A DNA stretch of 54,268 nucleotides, taken from NCBI GenBank assembly GCA_000169995.1, contig AAZW01000033.1, positions 1 through 54,268 on the forward strand. Reading direction: 5' to 3'. A program made the translations under genes and the position numbers. The first letter of the stretch is position 1. Every line of letters starts with the position of its first letter. Origin of the DNA: Vibrionales bacterium SWAT-3 (GTDB lineage Bacteria > Pseudomonadota > Gammaproteobacteria > Enterobacterales > Vibrionaceae). The notes below the pieces were generated by a model, which made no database searches, was not told the DNA's origin, and was given only the letters and a program-made list of their open reading frames with translations. This document shows, in pieces, positions 47,181 through 54,268 of the stretch.

Positions 47181-47750
47181 TTAACCCTGTCTTAATATTT
47201 TCGACGTTTTTGCATCTCTGATTTCGCTTGGTTTGTCACGACCACCCGTTTTCCCTTCAAGAATCGCAACCAAGTGTTGACCAAGTTGCTGTTGTACTTC
47301 TTCAGTCGTCATACAAGGTGGTTCGCCTGTCAGGTTAGCACTGGTAGAGGTTAACGGCTTACCGAATTCATTACACATTCTTTGAACCAAAGGGTGATCC
47401 GTCACTCGCACAGCGAGTGAATCAAACTGACCACTCACCCAGTCTGTCACTTTAGCACTGGTTGGCATGATCCAAGTGACCGGCCCCGGCCATGTTGCTT
47501 TAACCGTCGCTAGTTGCTCATCGGTCAGTTGGCTTTCATCAATATAAGGAAGCAGCTGCTCGTAACTTGCAGCAATCAAGATCAAGCCCTTTTCAACTGG
47601 ACGCTGTTTTAACTCGAGTAATTTCTTGATGGCATGTGGATTATCAGGATCACAACCAACCCCAAAAACGCCTTCGGTCGGGTAAGCAATGACTTCGCCC
47701 TGATGTAATGCCTGCAATGTATGTTGAAAGTTATCCACGGGTTGCCTCAT
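47181..47750 (-). CDS. tsaC: Threonylcarbamoyl-AMP synthase TsaC
   Basis: Makes threonylcarbamoyl-AMP for the t6A modification of ANN-decoding tRNAs (YrdC/RimN). 189 residues. Conserved KRxR-type region: VIAYPTEGVFGVGCDPDNP, LLELKQRPVEKGLILIA, WPGPVTWIMP, DSLAVRVTDHP, LTSTSANLTG and SEIRDAKTSKILRQG. The ATG at 47750 has no clear ribosome site; a GTG five codons in has AGG 6 bases before it and is an alternative. Confidence 0.95.
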   Translation of the reverse strand: MRQPVDNFQHTLQALHQGEVIAYPTEGVFGVGCDPDNPHAIKKLLELKQRPVEKGLILIAASYEQLLPYIDESQLTDEQLATVKATWPGPVTWIMPTSAKVTDWVSGQFDSLAVRVTDHPLVQRMCNEFGKPLTSTSANLTGEPPCMTTEEVQQQLGQHLVAILEGKTGGRDKPSEIRDAKTSKILRQG

Positions 47751-47845
47751 TAAGTCAGTTATCGAACTCGCTAAGTGTACAAATTATCACTCACTGTTAC
47801 TAAAGCTATTTGTTTATAAAATGTATCAATTGGCAATTTAGACCG

Positions 47846-47861
47846 ACGCAAACGTTTTTCT
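47846..47861. promoter_or_regulatory. PurR operator of purEK
   Basis: ACGCAAACGTTTTTCT matches the PurR consensus in nearly all positions and overlaps the -35 region of a promoter with TATAAT at 47878-47883. purEK is a classic PurR target. Confidence 0.85.
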
Positions 47862-47933
47862 TAAGCAATTTTACCCGTATAATGCGCGCAAAATATCTAA
47901 TCACTAATTAAATCGTACCTGAAGGAGTTTGAG

Positions 47934-48419
47934 ATGACTGTCGGTATTATCATGGGTTCTAAATCTGATTGGCCAACAATGAAGCTAGCTGCGGACATGT
48001 TGGATCAGTTTGGCGTGGCGTACGAAACAAAAGTGGTTTCAGCTCACCGCACACCTCAGTTGCTTGCAGACTACGCAACCAGTGCAAAAGAGCGCGGTAT
48101 TAAAGTCATTATTGCTGGTGCTGGCGGTGCAGCTCACCTACCAGGCATGGCAGCTGCTTTCACAAGCGTACCTGTACTTGGTGTTCCAGTTCAGTCTAAA
48201 GCGCTGAAAGGAATGGATTCTCTGCTTTCTATCGTGCAAATGCCAAAAGGTATTGCTGTAGGTACTCTAGCTATCGGTGAAGCGGGTGCAGCGAACGCTG
48301 GCATCCTAGCTGCTCAAATCATTGGTACACACAATGAAGAAGTAATGGCAAAAGTAGAAGCATTCCGCTCTGAGCAAACAGAAACGGTACTTGCTAATCC
48401 AAACCCTGCAGAGGACTAA
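47934..48419 (+). CDS. purE: N5-carboxyaminoimidazole ribonucleotide mutase PurE
   Basis: Converts N5-CAIR to CAIR in purine synthesis. 161 residues, the class I form: GIIMGSKSDWPTMKLAADML, VVSAHRTPQLLADY and IIAGAGGAAHLPGMAAAFTSVPVLGVPVQ, all forming the nucleotide site. GAAGGAG precedes the ATG. It lies 5 bases before purK. Confidence 0.97.
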   Translation: MTVGIIMGSKSDWPTMKLAADMLDQFGVAYETKVVSAHRTPQLLADYATSAKERGIKVIIAGAGGAAHLPGMAAAFTSVPVLGVPVQSKALKGMDSLLSIVQMPKGIAVGTLAIGEAGAANAGILAAQIIGTHNEEVMAKVEAFRSEQTETVLANPNPAED

Positions 48420-48424
48420 TTCCC

Positions 48425-49555
48425 ATGCATGTTCTTGTGTTAGGCGCGGGCCAACTTGCTCGCATGATGTCCCTAGCTGGGGCACCGCTGAATATTGAAA
48501 TTTCTGCTTTTGATGTTGGCAGCAAAAATATTGTTCATCCATTAACGCAAGCAATTCTAGGCAACGGCTTAGAAAATGCGATTGAGCGCGCGGACGTCAT
48601 TACTGCTGAGTTCGAACACATCCCTCATGATGTGCTTGAAGTATGTGAGCGCAGCGGTAAGTTCTTACCGACCACAGAAGCAATCAAAGCTGGCGGTGAC
48701 CGTCGCCTCGAAAAAGCGCTATTAGACGAAGCGAACGTGAAGAACGCTAAGTACTATGTGATTAACTCTCGCGAAGACTTTGACGCTGCAATTGCTCATG
48801 TTGGCCTACCGATGGTGTTGAAGAGCACACTTGGCGGCTACGATGGAAAAGGCCAGTGGCGTTTAAAAACATTAGACAGCGTTGAAGCAACTTGGACAGA
48901 AATGGCCGAGTGCATTGCTGCAACCGACAATCAAGCAATTGTGGCAGAAGAGTTTGTTCCGTTCGACCGTGAAGTATCACTAGTTGGTGCTCGTGGAACT
49001 AATGGAGAGGTTCAAGTTTACCCATTGGCAGAAAACGTTCACACCGATGGCGTATTAAGCCTATCGACCGCAATTGATGATATTGAGCTGCAAGAACAAG
49101 CGAAAGCCATGTTTACCGCGGTTGCTGAGCGCTTAGATTACGTTGGCGTGCTAGCACTTGAGTTCTTTGACGTTCAAGGTTCACTGCTGGTTAACGAGAT
49201 TGCACCACGAGTTCATAACTCAGGCCACTGGACACAGCAAGGTGCTGAGACTTGTCAGTTTGAGAATCACCTTCGTGCGGTCTGTGGAATGCCACTTGGT
49301 AGCACCAAGTTGATTCGTCCAACTGCAATGATCAACATCCTTGGTGAAGATACTCTACCTGACGCTATTTTGGCTCAAGGCGGCTGTCATGTGCATTGGT
49401 ATGGTAAAGAGAAACGAGCAGGCCGTAAGATGGGTCATATTAACGTGAGCGCAGACTACAACGCCGAACTGCAAAGAACATTATGTTCTCTGGCAGATAT
49501 CCTCGACAAAAAAGCTTATCCGGCTATTCATGAATTTGCTGAGCAGATGAAATAA
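48425..49555 (+). CDS. purK: N5-carboxyaminoimidazole ribonucleotide synthase PurK
   Basis: ATP-grasp enzyme that adds bicarbonate to AIR. 376 residues: N-terminal VLGAGQLARMMSLAG, the ATP-grasp lid PMVLKSTLGGYDGKGQW, EEFVPFDREVSLVGARG and metal-binding ALEFFDVQGSLLVNEIAPRVHNSGHWTQQGAETCQFENHLRA. Works with PurE from the same operon; a strong terminator follows. Confidence 0.97.
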   Translation: MHVLVLGAGQLARMMSLAGAPLNIEISAFDVGSKNIVHPLTQAILGNGLENAIERADVITAEFEHIPHDVLEVCERSGKFLPTTEAIKAGGDRRLEKALLDEANVKNAKYYVINSREDFDAAIAHVGLPMVLKSTLGGYDGKGQWRLKTLDSVEATWTEMAECIAATDNQAIVAEEFVPFDREVSLVGARGTNGEVQVYPLAENVHTDGVLSLSTAIDDIELQEQAKAMFTAVAERLDYVGVLALEFFDVQGSLLVNEIAPRVHNSGHWTQQGAETCQFENHLRAVCGMPLGSTKLIRPTAMINILGEDTLPDAILAQGGCHVHWYGKEKRAGRKMGHINVSADYNAELQRTLCSLADILDKKAYPAIHEFAEQMK

Positions 49556-49583
49556 GCCAACATGGCTTTGTTAGTTTAGATAC

Positions 49584-49615
49584 AAAAAATGGCGCTCAGT
49601 GAGCGCCATTTTTAT
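49584..49615. terminator. Terminator after purK, also facing the zinc-finger protein gene
   Basis: AAAAAATGGCGCTC and GAGCGCCATTTTTATT pair across a 3-base loop. A and T runs lie on both sides, between convergent genes. Confidence 0.88.
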
Positions 49616-49630
49616 TTCTATAACCTGAGA

Positions 49631-50200
49631 CTATTCAGATTGAATGTGGTGACATTTGCGGTCGGCACATTGCTTTTTCATCCCGTGAGCTGTTTTCTTC
49701 TCAAGCAACAGCGGGAACTGACACACTTCACAACGACCAATAATCGGCGGCTGGTTTACTGCAAACTTACACTTAGGGTAGTTATCACACGCGTAAAAGG
49801 TTTTACCGTAGCGAGATTTACGCTCGACCAAATGGCCTTTGCCACATTCAGGACAACCAACCAACGACTGCTCTTCAGGTTGTTCTTTGGGCTGGTCTAG
49901 AGATTCGATGTGATTACACACAGGGTAGCTGCTACAACCAATAAACATGCCATAGCGACCTTGCCTCAACACCAGCTCGTTTTGGCATTTAGGGCACGGT
50001 ACACCCAGCTCTTTGACTACATGGCCATCGTTTTGGTGCAAAGGCTTGATGTAGTCGCAACTCGGATACTGCTTACAGCCTAAAAACGGGCCGTGCTTAC
50101 CATGGCGAAGCTGAAGCTCTCCGCCACACAGTGGACACGGTTCATGCTCTAGTGCATGTTCATGTGCTGAAAAAAGCTGATTATCAATCTTACTACTCAT
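49631..50200 (-). CDS. Topoisomerase-type C4 zinc-finger protein (YrdD-like)
   Basis: A 189-residue protein made of three topoisomerase I C-terminal zinc ribbons: CPLCGG...GPFLGCKQYPSCDY, CPKCQN...GMFIGCSSYPVCNH and CPECGKG...KTFYACDNYPKCKF. A fourth, weaker cysteine set (CEVC and CADRKCHH) follows at the C-terminus. It lacks a catalytic topoisomerase part. The neighbourhood smg-dprA is that of E. coli yrdD. It probably binds single-stranded nucleic acid, inferred from the fold. Confidence 0.9.
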   Translation of the reverse strand: MSSKIDNQLFSAHEHALEHEPCPLCGGELQLRHGKHGPFLGCKQYPSCDYIKPLHQNDGHVVKELGVPCPKCQNELVLRQGRYGMFIGCSSYPVCNHIESLDQPKEQPEEQSLVGCPECGKGHLVERKSRYGKTFYACDNYPKCKFAVNQPPIIGRCEVCQFPLLLEKKTAHGMKKQCADRKCHHIQSE

Positions 50201-50212
50201 GATAAGCCTGTA

Positions 50213-50689
50213 TTAATGCAAGATACCTTGCTCTTTGGTGTACAACAGCTCTTCCATTTGCGTGTAAGCACTTTCATTACCCGGTACGTTAAACAGCACC
50301 ATTAAGATAATCCACTTCAGATCATCCAACTCAAATTCATTGGTCTCTAAACCCATCACACGATCAATCACCATTTCACGAATCTCTGTCGTGAGGACGT
50401 TGATCTGCTCAAGGAACAGCAAGAAACCGCGACACTCCATATTAATACGTGATATCTCTTTATTTGTGTAAACACGCATCGAGGTATTAGAGCACATAGT
50501 AATCGCCGCTTGGTTATCGGTATCTTGCAGTGCAGCAAGGTCTTCTAACCAATGGAGAGCCTTATAAATATCATCTTGGTGAAACCCTGCTCGAAGAAGT
50601 TCATCTTCAAGTTCGTCTTGATCCACCTGCAATTCAGAATCGCTATGGATGTAGGTTTCAAACAAGTACATCAGTATGTCCATCATCAT
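50213..50689 (-). CDS. smg: Smg family protein (DUF494)
   Basis: A 158-residue acidic helical protein starting MMMDILMYLFETYIHSD, with LEDELLRAGFHQDDIYKALHWLEDLA and LKWIILMVLFNVPGNESAY, the Smg signature. It is kept next to dprA in many gamma-proteobacteria. No activity is established. It starts 2 bases after dprA, so the two are probably co-translated. Confidence 0.93.
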   Translation of the reverse strand: MMMDILMYLFETYIHSDSELQVDQDELEDELLRAGFHQDDIYKALHWLEDLAALQDTDNQAAITMCSNTSMRVYTNKEISRINMECRGFLLFLEQINVLTTEIREMVIDRVMGLETNEFELDDLKWIILMVLFNVPGNESAYTQMEELLYTKEQGILH

Positions 50690-50691
50690 AG

Positions 50692-51804
50692 CTAGCCTCT
50701 CCCCTTTCGAATATAGCCACCGGAAACTGCAACAACATGCCCTGAGAGCTCAAGCTCTAAAAGCTGCATCATGACTTCATGCACAGGTATATGGGTTCTC
50801 TGTGCCAAAATATCAACGGGTGTCGCCTCTAATCCTACGTTAGCTAACAGATGTGGAAATGGCAATTGTTCATTTTCCTCCAAGCTTGGCGTAGGTTCGA
50901 ATAAATTAGGCTGTTGATCTATAGACCAGTCTAACAGACTCTTTATTTCAACCAAGACATCTTGAGCACTCTGTACCAAGCAAGCACCGGCTTTAATTAA
51001 GCTATTGCCTCCACGGCTCGTCGGGCTATGAATAGAACCTGGAAGCGCAAATACTTCACGTCCTTGCTCCAAAGCATAGCGAGCGGTAATGAGTGAACCA
51101 CTTTTCTCAGCCGCCTCGATTACCAAGGTTCCTAACGATAAGCCACTTATAATACGATTGCGACGCGGGAAATGTTCAGGTCGCGGTTTGGCACTTGGAC
51201 GAAACTCTGAAATTAGCGCCCCACTTTCACATATCCTAGCCGCGAGGTTTCTGTGTCGCGCAGGATAAATAGAATCTAAGCCTGATCCCAATACAGCAAA
51301 GGTTTCGCCTCCTTTTTCTAGTGTGCCATCATGGGCATAACCATCAATACCCAACGCTAAGCCGCTGGTGACAATCAAACCATTTTGTACAAACTCTTTA
51401 GCGAATGATTTCGCCGTCTGTAGCCCTTCGATACTGGCATTACGGCTGCCAACCATCGCGATTTGAGGTTCAATCAGCTTTTCAACGTTACCTTTTACGA
51501 AAAGCACTGTAGGTGCTGAAGCAATCTCACTCAGCAATTTAGGATAGTGTAGGCAACTCGGAGTCAGGATGTGATGGTTGGGTTGTTTAGCTTGCCAAGC
51601 GAGACAAGCCTCTACCTCTCTTGGGGCCTGTTCTCTTAGATAGGAGATTTGTTTAGTTGATAAACCCAATGCTTGCAGCTGTTGCCCTGAGTAACCAACA
51701 ATGTTTAAAGGAGAATCAACACTCAGTAGGCGAGCAAGACGCTTTCCACCCAGTTGCGGAATAAAGCTTAATGTTAACCAAGCGATCAGTTGCTGTTCAT
51801 TCAC
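50692..51804 (-). CDS. dprA: DNA-processing protein DprA
   Basis: Binds incoming single-stranded DNA and loads RecA during natural transformation, relevant in competent Vibrio. 370 residues: N-terminal SAM-like domain, Rossmann fold AMVGSRNASIEG, IVTSGLALGIDGYAHDG, VLGSGLDSIYPARH, ISEFRP, HFPRRNRIISGLSLGTLVIEA and SGSLITARYALEQGREVFALPGS, then a C-terminal winged helix (VDILAQRTHIPVHEVMMQLLELELSG). It overlaps the LysM gene by 4 bases. Confidence 0.96.
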   Translation of the reverse strand: MNEQQLIAWLTLSFIPQLGGKRLARLLSVDSPLNIVGYSGQQLQALGLSTKQISYLREQAPREVEACLAWQAKQPNHHILTPSCLHYPKLLSEIASAPTVLFVKGNVEKLIEPQIAMVGSRNASIEGLQTAKSFAKEFVQNGLIVTSGLALGIDGYAHDGTLEKGGETFAVLGSGLDSIYPARHRNLAARICESGALISEFRPSAKPRPEHFPRRNRIISGLSLGTLVIEAAEKSGSLITARYALEQGREVFALPGSIHSPTSRGGNSLIKAGACLVQSAQDVLVEIKSLLDWSIDQQPNLFEPTPSLEENEQLPFPHLLANVGLEATPVDILAQRTHIPVHEVMMQLLELELSGHVVAVSGGYIRKGRG

Positions 51805-52886
51805 TCGCTTCCCTCTTCCGTCACTGCAAGGTCCAAAGGCGATACCGCCACAATGTCATTACTCACTGGCTTTGAACTTTGAGTGATCAAGGCGAGGCTA
51901 AAATACTCATAAGGACGAATGACCATCAAGCTACCTAGCGAGGTGCTTGGTAGCTGCACTTTAATACTCGCTGCAGACTCTTTGTAGCTGTATTCACCTT
52001 GTTTGCCGAACACGACTGCACCACTTTCACTTAGGGTAAACATGGAGCCTTGACGAAGATTGTCCTGTGAGCCTTTATTGATTACCACCACCTGATTTTT
52101 AGCGCTGTACTGATTACCCTCGAGAGAACCTAAAACATTGGCGAACTGACCCGCCGCACTAGGGGTAGGATAAAACGTAGTAGAAAGATTCACTTGGTCG
52201 ACGCCCAGTTCGGGTAGTACTAGGTCGTTAAGTAGAACTTCTTGCAGCTGAGTGTCTATCTGTAGGCTACTGAACTCATCATCCACATCTTTTAAGCGCG
52301 CAGTGGCAACCAAGCGCAGAGAAGTGATACTCGCTTGAGGCTGCTGCCTTTGATAAGTTTCAACGGCGCGGTAGATACCCCACTTAGGATGCTGCTGGTT
52401 TCCAGATATGAATAATCGGTCTTCTCCAGACAAGAAGCGTTTTCCATCGCTTGTTCCCAACACTCGTTGCGCCAAGTCAATATCTTGCTGCTCAACCAAG
52501 CGATCAGACTGCAAATAAGGCAAAACCAACCCCTCGTTGACGGTAGGTACTGCTTTCTTCTCCGAGACTCGAATCTTAGGGCTGAGTTTGATAACAGGCT
52601 TGATGCTCAAGACAGGTTCACCATTAATCCAAACCAACGACAGTTTGTCTCCGGGATAAATAAGGTGAGGATTCTCTATCTCTGGATTCACCTGCCATAA
52701 CCTTGGCCACAACCAAGGGCTATCGAGATACATCGCAGAGATATCCCACAAGGTGTCGCCCTTAACCACCACATAAGCCTCTGGCGCACCTCGCTTAATG
52801 GTTAAAGGTTGTTCACTATTCTCTGCCACCACGGCAAAAGAAATTGAGGAAAAAACAAGCGATAAAGTGGAGTAAATATGACGCAT
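51801..52886 (-). CDS. LysM-domain envelope protein
   Basis: A 361-residue protein with a signal peptide (cleavage about SFAVVA) and one LysM domain at about residues 35-83 (AYVVVKGDTLWDISAMYL, LWPRLWQVNPEIENPHLIYPGDKL). The longer C-terminal region is not recognised. LysM domains bind peptidoglycan, so a periplasmic place near the wall is inferred. It lies upstream of dprA, as in other Vibrio and in E. coli relatives near smf, and is divergent from def. Confidence 0.9.
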   Translation of the reverse strand: MRHIYSTLSLVFSSISFAVVAENSEQPLTIKRGAPEAYVVVKGDTLWDISAMYLDSPWLWPRLWQVNPEIENPHLIYPGDKLSLVWINGEPVLSIKPVIKLSPKIRVSEKKAVPTVNEGLVLPYLQSDRLVEQQDIDLAQRVLGTSDGKRFLSGEDRLFISGNQQHPKWGIYRAVETYQRQQPQASITSLRLVATARLKDVDDEFSSLQIDTQLQEVLLNDLVLPELGVDQVNLSTTFYPTPSAAGQFANVLGSLEGNQYSAKNQVVVINKGSQDNLRQGSMFTLSESGAVVFGKQGEYSYKESAASIKVQLPSTSLGSLMVIRPYEYFSLALITQSSKPVSNDIVAVSPLDLAVTEEGSE

Positions 52887-53026
52887 GACCTAGCTTCCTT
52901 GGTCTGTATATATGACATCGGATTGGAGAATTACCATCAGGATGCTGTCATTTGACCTCTAAAATGTCTAGAATTGAGCCAACAAGGTTAAAGCTGTTTC
53001 GGCACAGTTCAATATTTCGAGTGTAT

Positions 53027-53542
53027 ATGTCTGTATTACAAGTATTAACATTACCAGATGATCGTCTACGTACCGTGGCGAAACCGGTAAAAGAAGTTAC
53101 CCCAGAGATTCAAAAGTTCGTTGATGACATGATTGAAACCATGTACGACGAAGAAGGTATCGGCCTTGCGGCAACGCAGGTAGATTTCCACCAGCGTATC
53201 GTAGTCATTGATATTTCAGAAACGCGTGATGAACCAATGGTTCTTATCAACCCTGAAATTATCGAGAAGCGCGGCGAAGATGGTATCGAAGAAGGTTGTC
53301 TATCTGTACCTGGCGCTCGAGCTCTAGTACCTCGCGCTGCAGAAGTAACGGTTAAAGCACTAGACCGTGACGGCAACGAATTCACCTTCGACGCTGATGA
53401 CCTTCTGGCTATCTGTGTTCAGCACGAGCTTGATCACCTAGAAGGCAAGTTATTTGTTGATTACCTATCGCCACTTAAGCGTAAACGTATTCAAGATAAG
53501 CTAGCGAAAATCAAACGCTTCAATGAGAAGCAAGGCAATTAA
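53027..53542 (+). CDS. def: Peptide deformylase
   Basis: Removes the formyl group from nascent N-terminal methionine. 171 residues with all three motifs: GIGLAATQVD, EEGCLSVPG (metal cysteine) and QHELDHLEGKLF (two metal histidines). The ATG at 53027 gives the family's MSVLQVLTLPDDRLR start. A frame from 52952 would add 25 unrelated residues and is rejected. It lies 35 bases before fmt. Confidence 0.97.
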   Translation: MSVLQVLTLPDDRLRTVAKPVKEVTPEIQKFVDDMIETMYDEEGIGLAATQVDFHQRIVVIDISETRDEPMVLINPEIIEKRGEDGIEEGCLSVPGARALVPRAAEVTVKALDRDGNEFTFDADDLLAICVQHELDHLEGKLFVDYLSPLKRKRIQDKLAKIKRFNEKQGN

Positions 53543-53577
53543 TCGCAGCTATTATTAAATTAAGAAGGAAGCCTACC

Positions 53578-54268
53578 TTGAGTCAGTCTTTAAGAATTGT
53601 CTTCGCAGGTACTCCGGATTTCGCCGCCCGTCACTTGGCGGCGTTGTTGTCTTCGGAGCATGAAGTTATTGCTGTTTATACACAGCCAGATCGTCCAGCA
53701 GGCCGCGGTAAGAAACTGACTGCGAGCCCAGTAAAAAACATCGCTCTTGAAAATAACATTCCGGTTTACCAACCAGAAAACTTCAAGTCAGATGAAGCTA
53801 AGCAAGAGCTAGCGGATTTGAATGCGGACATCATGGTTGTTGTAGCGTACGGCTTATTGCTCCCACAAGTGGTTCTAGATACGCCTCGCTTAGGTTGTAT
53901 CAATGTGCATGGCTCTATTCTACCGCGCTGGCGTGGTGCTGCTCCAATTCAACGCTCTATCTGGGCGGGTGATAAAGAGACTGGCGTTACGATCATGCAG
54001 ATGGATATCGGCCTAGACACAGGTGACATGCTAAGTATCGCTACGTTACCAATCGAAGCAACAGATACCAGTGCTTCCATGTACGAAAAGTTAGCGGGCC
54101 TTGGCCCTGACGCGCTTGTTGAGTGTTTAGCTGACATCGCTTCAGGCAAAGCAGTCGCTGAAAAGCAAGACGACGAACTTGCTAACTACGCGAAGAAGCT
54201 AAGCAAAGAAGAAGCGCGTATCAACTGGAGTGATGACGCGGCTCATATTGAGCGCTGCGTTCGTGCTT
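53578..54268 (+). CDS. fmt: Methionyl-tRNA formyltransferase, cut by the window end
   Basis: Transfers a formyl group from 10-formyl-THF to initiator Met-tRNA. It starts with TTG at 53578, preceded by AAGGA 8 bases before, and reads MSQSLRIVFAGTPDFAARHL. The catalytic Asn-His loop is in GCINVHGSILPRWRGAAPIQ, and MDIGLDTGDML carries the catalytic aspartate. About 230 of 315 or so residues are inside the window. Downstream partner of def, as in E. coli. Confidence 0.96.
   Translation, partial: MSQSLRIVFAGTPDFAARHLAALLSSEHEVIAVYTQPDRPAGRGKKLTASPVKNIALENNIPVYQPENFKSDEAKQELADLNADIMVVVAYGLLLPQVVLDTPRLGCINVHGSILPRWRGAAPIQRSIWAGDKETGVTIMQMDIGLDTGDMLSIATLPIEATDTSASMYEKLAGLGPDALVECLADIASGKAVAEKQDDELANYAKKLSKEEARINWSDDAAHIERCVRA

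Overview
The window looks like the origin-proximal part of chromosome I of a Vibrio species. The gene orders rho-trxA / rhlB-gppA, recQ-yhhQ, thiCEFSGH, yrdA-yrdB-aroE-hemF-tsaC, purEK, smg-dprA-lysM and def-fmt, the rrn operon with Glu-Lys-Ala-Val spacer tRNAs, and a CsrB-type RNA are all typical of Vibrionaceae. Three 16-bp sites matching the ParB-binding parS consensus lie within about 7 kb (26391, 29588, 33438). In Vibrio cholerae such a cluster marks the origin region of chromosome I. The rrn operon is read leftwards, which suggests that the origin lies to the right. The species cannot be fixed from the sequence alone.

Layout. 1-6.1 kb: ubiD 5' end (with an apparent 1-nt frameshift), a secreted helical protein, rho, trxA, rhlB, gppA. 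6.2-10.4 kb: a ToxR/CadC-type membrane regulator; terC preceded by two very short membrane ORFs that seem translationally coupled to it; a short MscS-type protein; and yhhQ under a preQ1-I riboswitch and a PurR-like operator. 10.6-17.4 kb: a small acidic protein, recQ, rarD, an AraC regulator, a RhtB/LysE exporter and ggt. 17.4-18 kb: a CsrB-family sRNA with a VarA/UvrY-type box, a promoter and about 28 GGA motifs. 18.1-21 kb: tpx, and uvrD with a LexA box. 21.2-23.6 kb: a bufferin-type RiPP operon (DUF2282 precursor, MNIO enzyme, DUF2063 partner, DoxX). 23.7-27.6 kb: a small protein, an intact ISAs1-family insertion at the very end of a Bcr/CflA-type MFS gene, and a divergent LysR gene. 27.7-36.1 kb: an aminopeptidase P, a parS site, a palindromic repeat, and the thiamine operon with a TPP riboswitch. 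36.2-38.1 kb: crcB and a Tat-exported multicopper oxidase with a Fur-like box. 38.2-44.4 kb: a complete rrn operon (16S-Glu-Lys-Ala-Val-23S-5S-Asp-Trp, minus strand) with P1/P2 promoters and boxA sites. 44.5-54.3 kb: housekeeping genes ending in the truncated fmt.

Most of the window is conserved core sequence. The parts most worth attention are the bufferin operon, the unannotated short ORFs in front of terC, the parS cluster (two of its sites lie inside coding sequence), the stacked control of yhhQ, and the IS insertion that rewrote only the last residues of a transporter.
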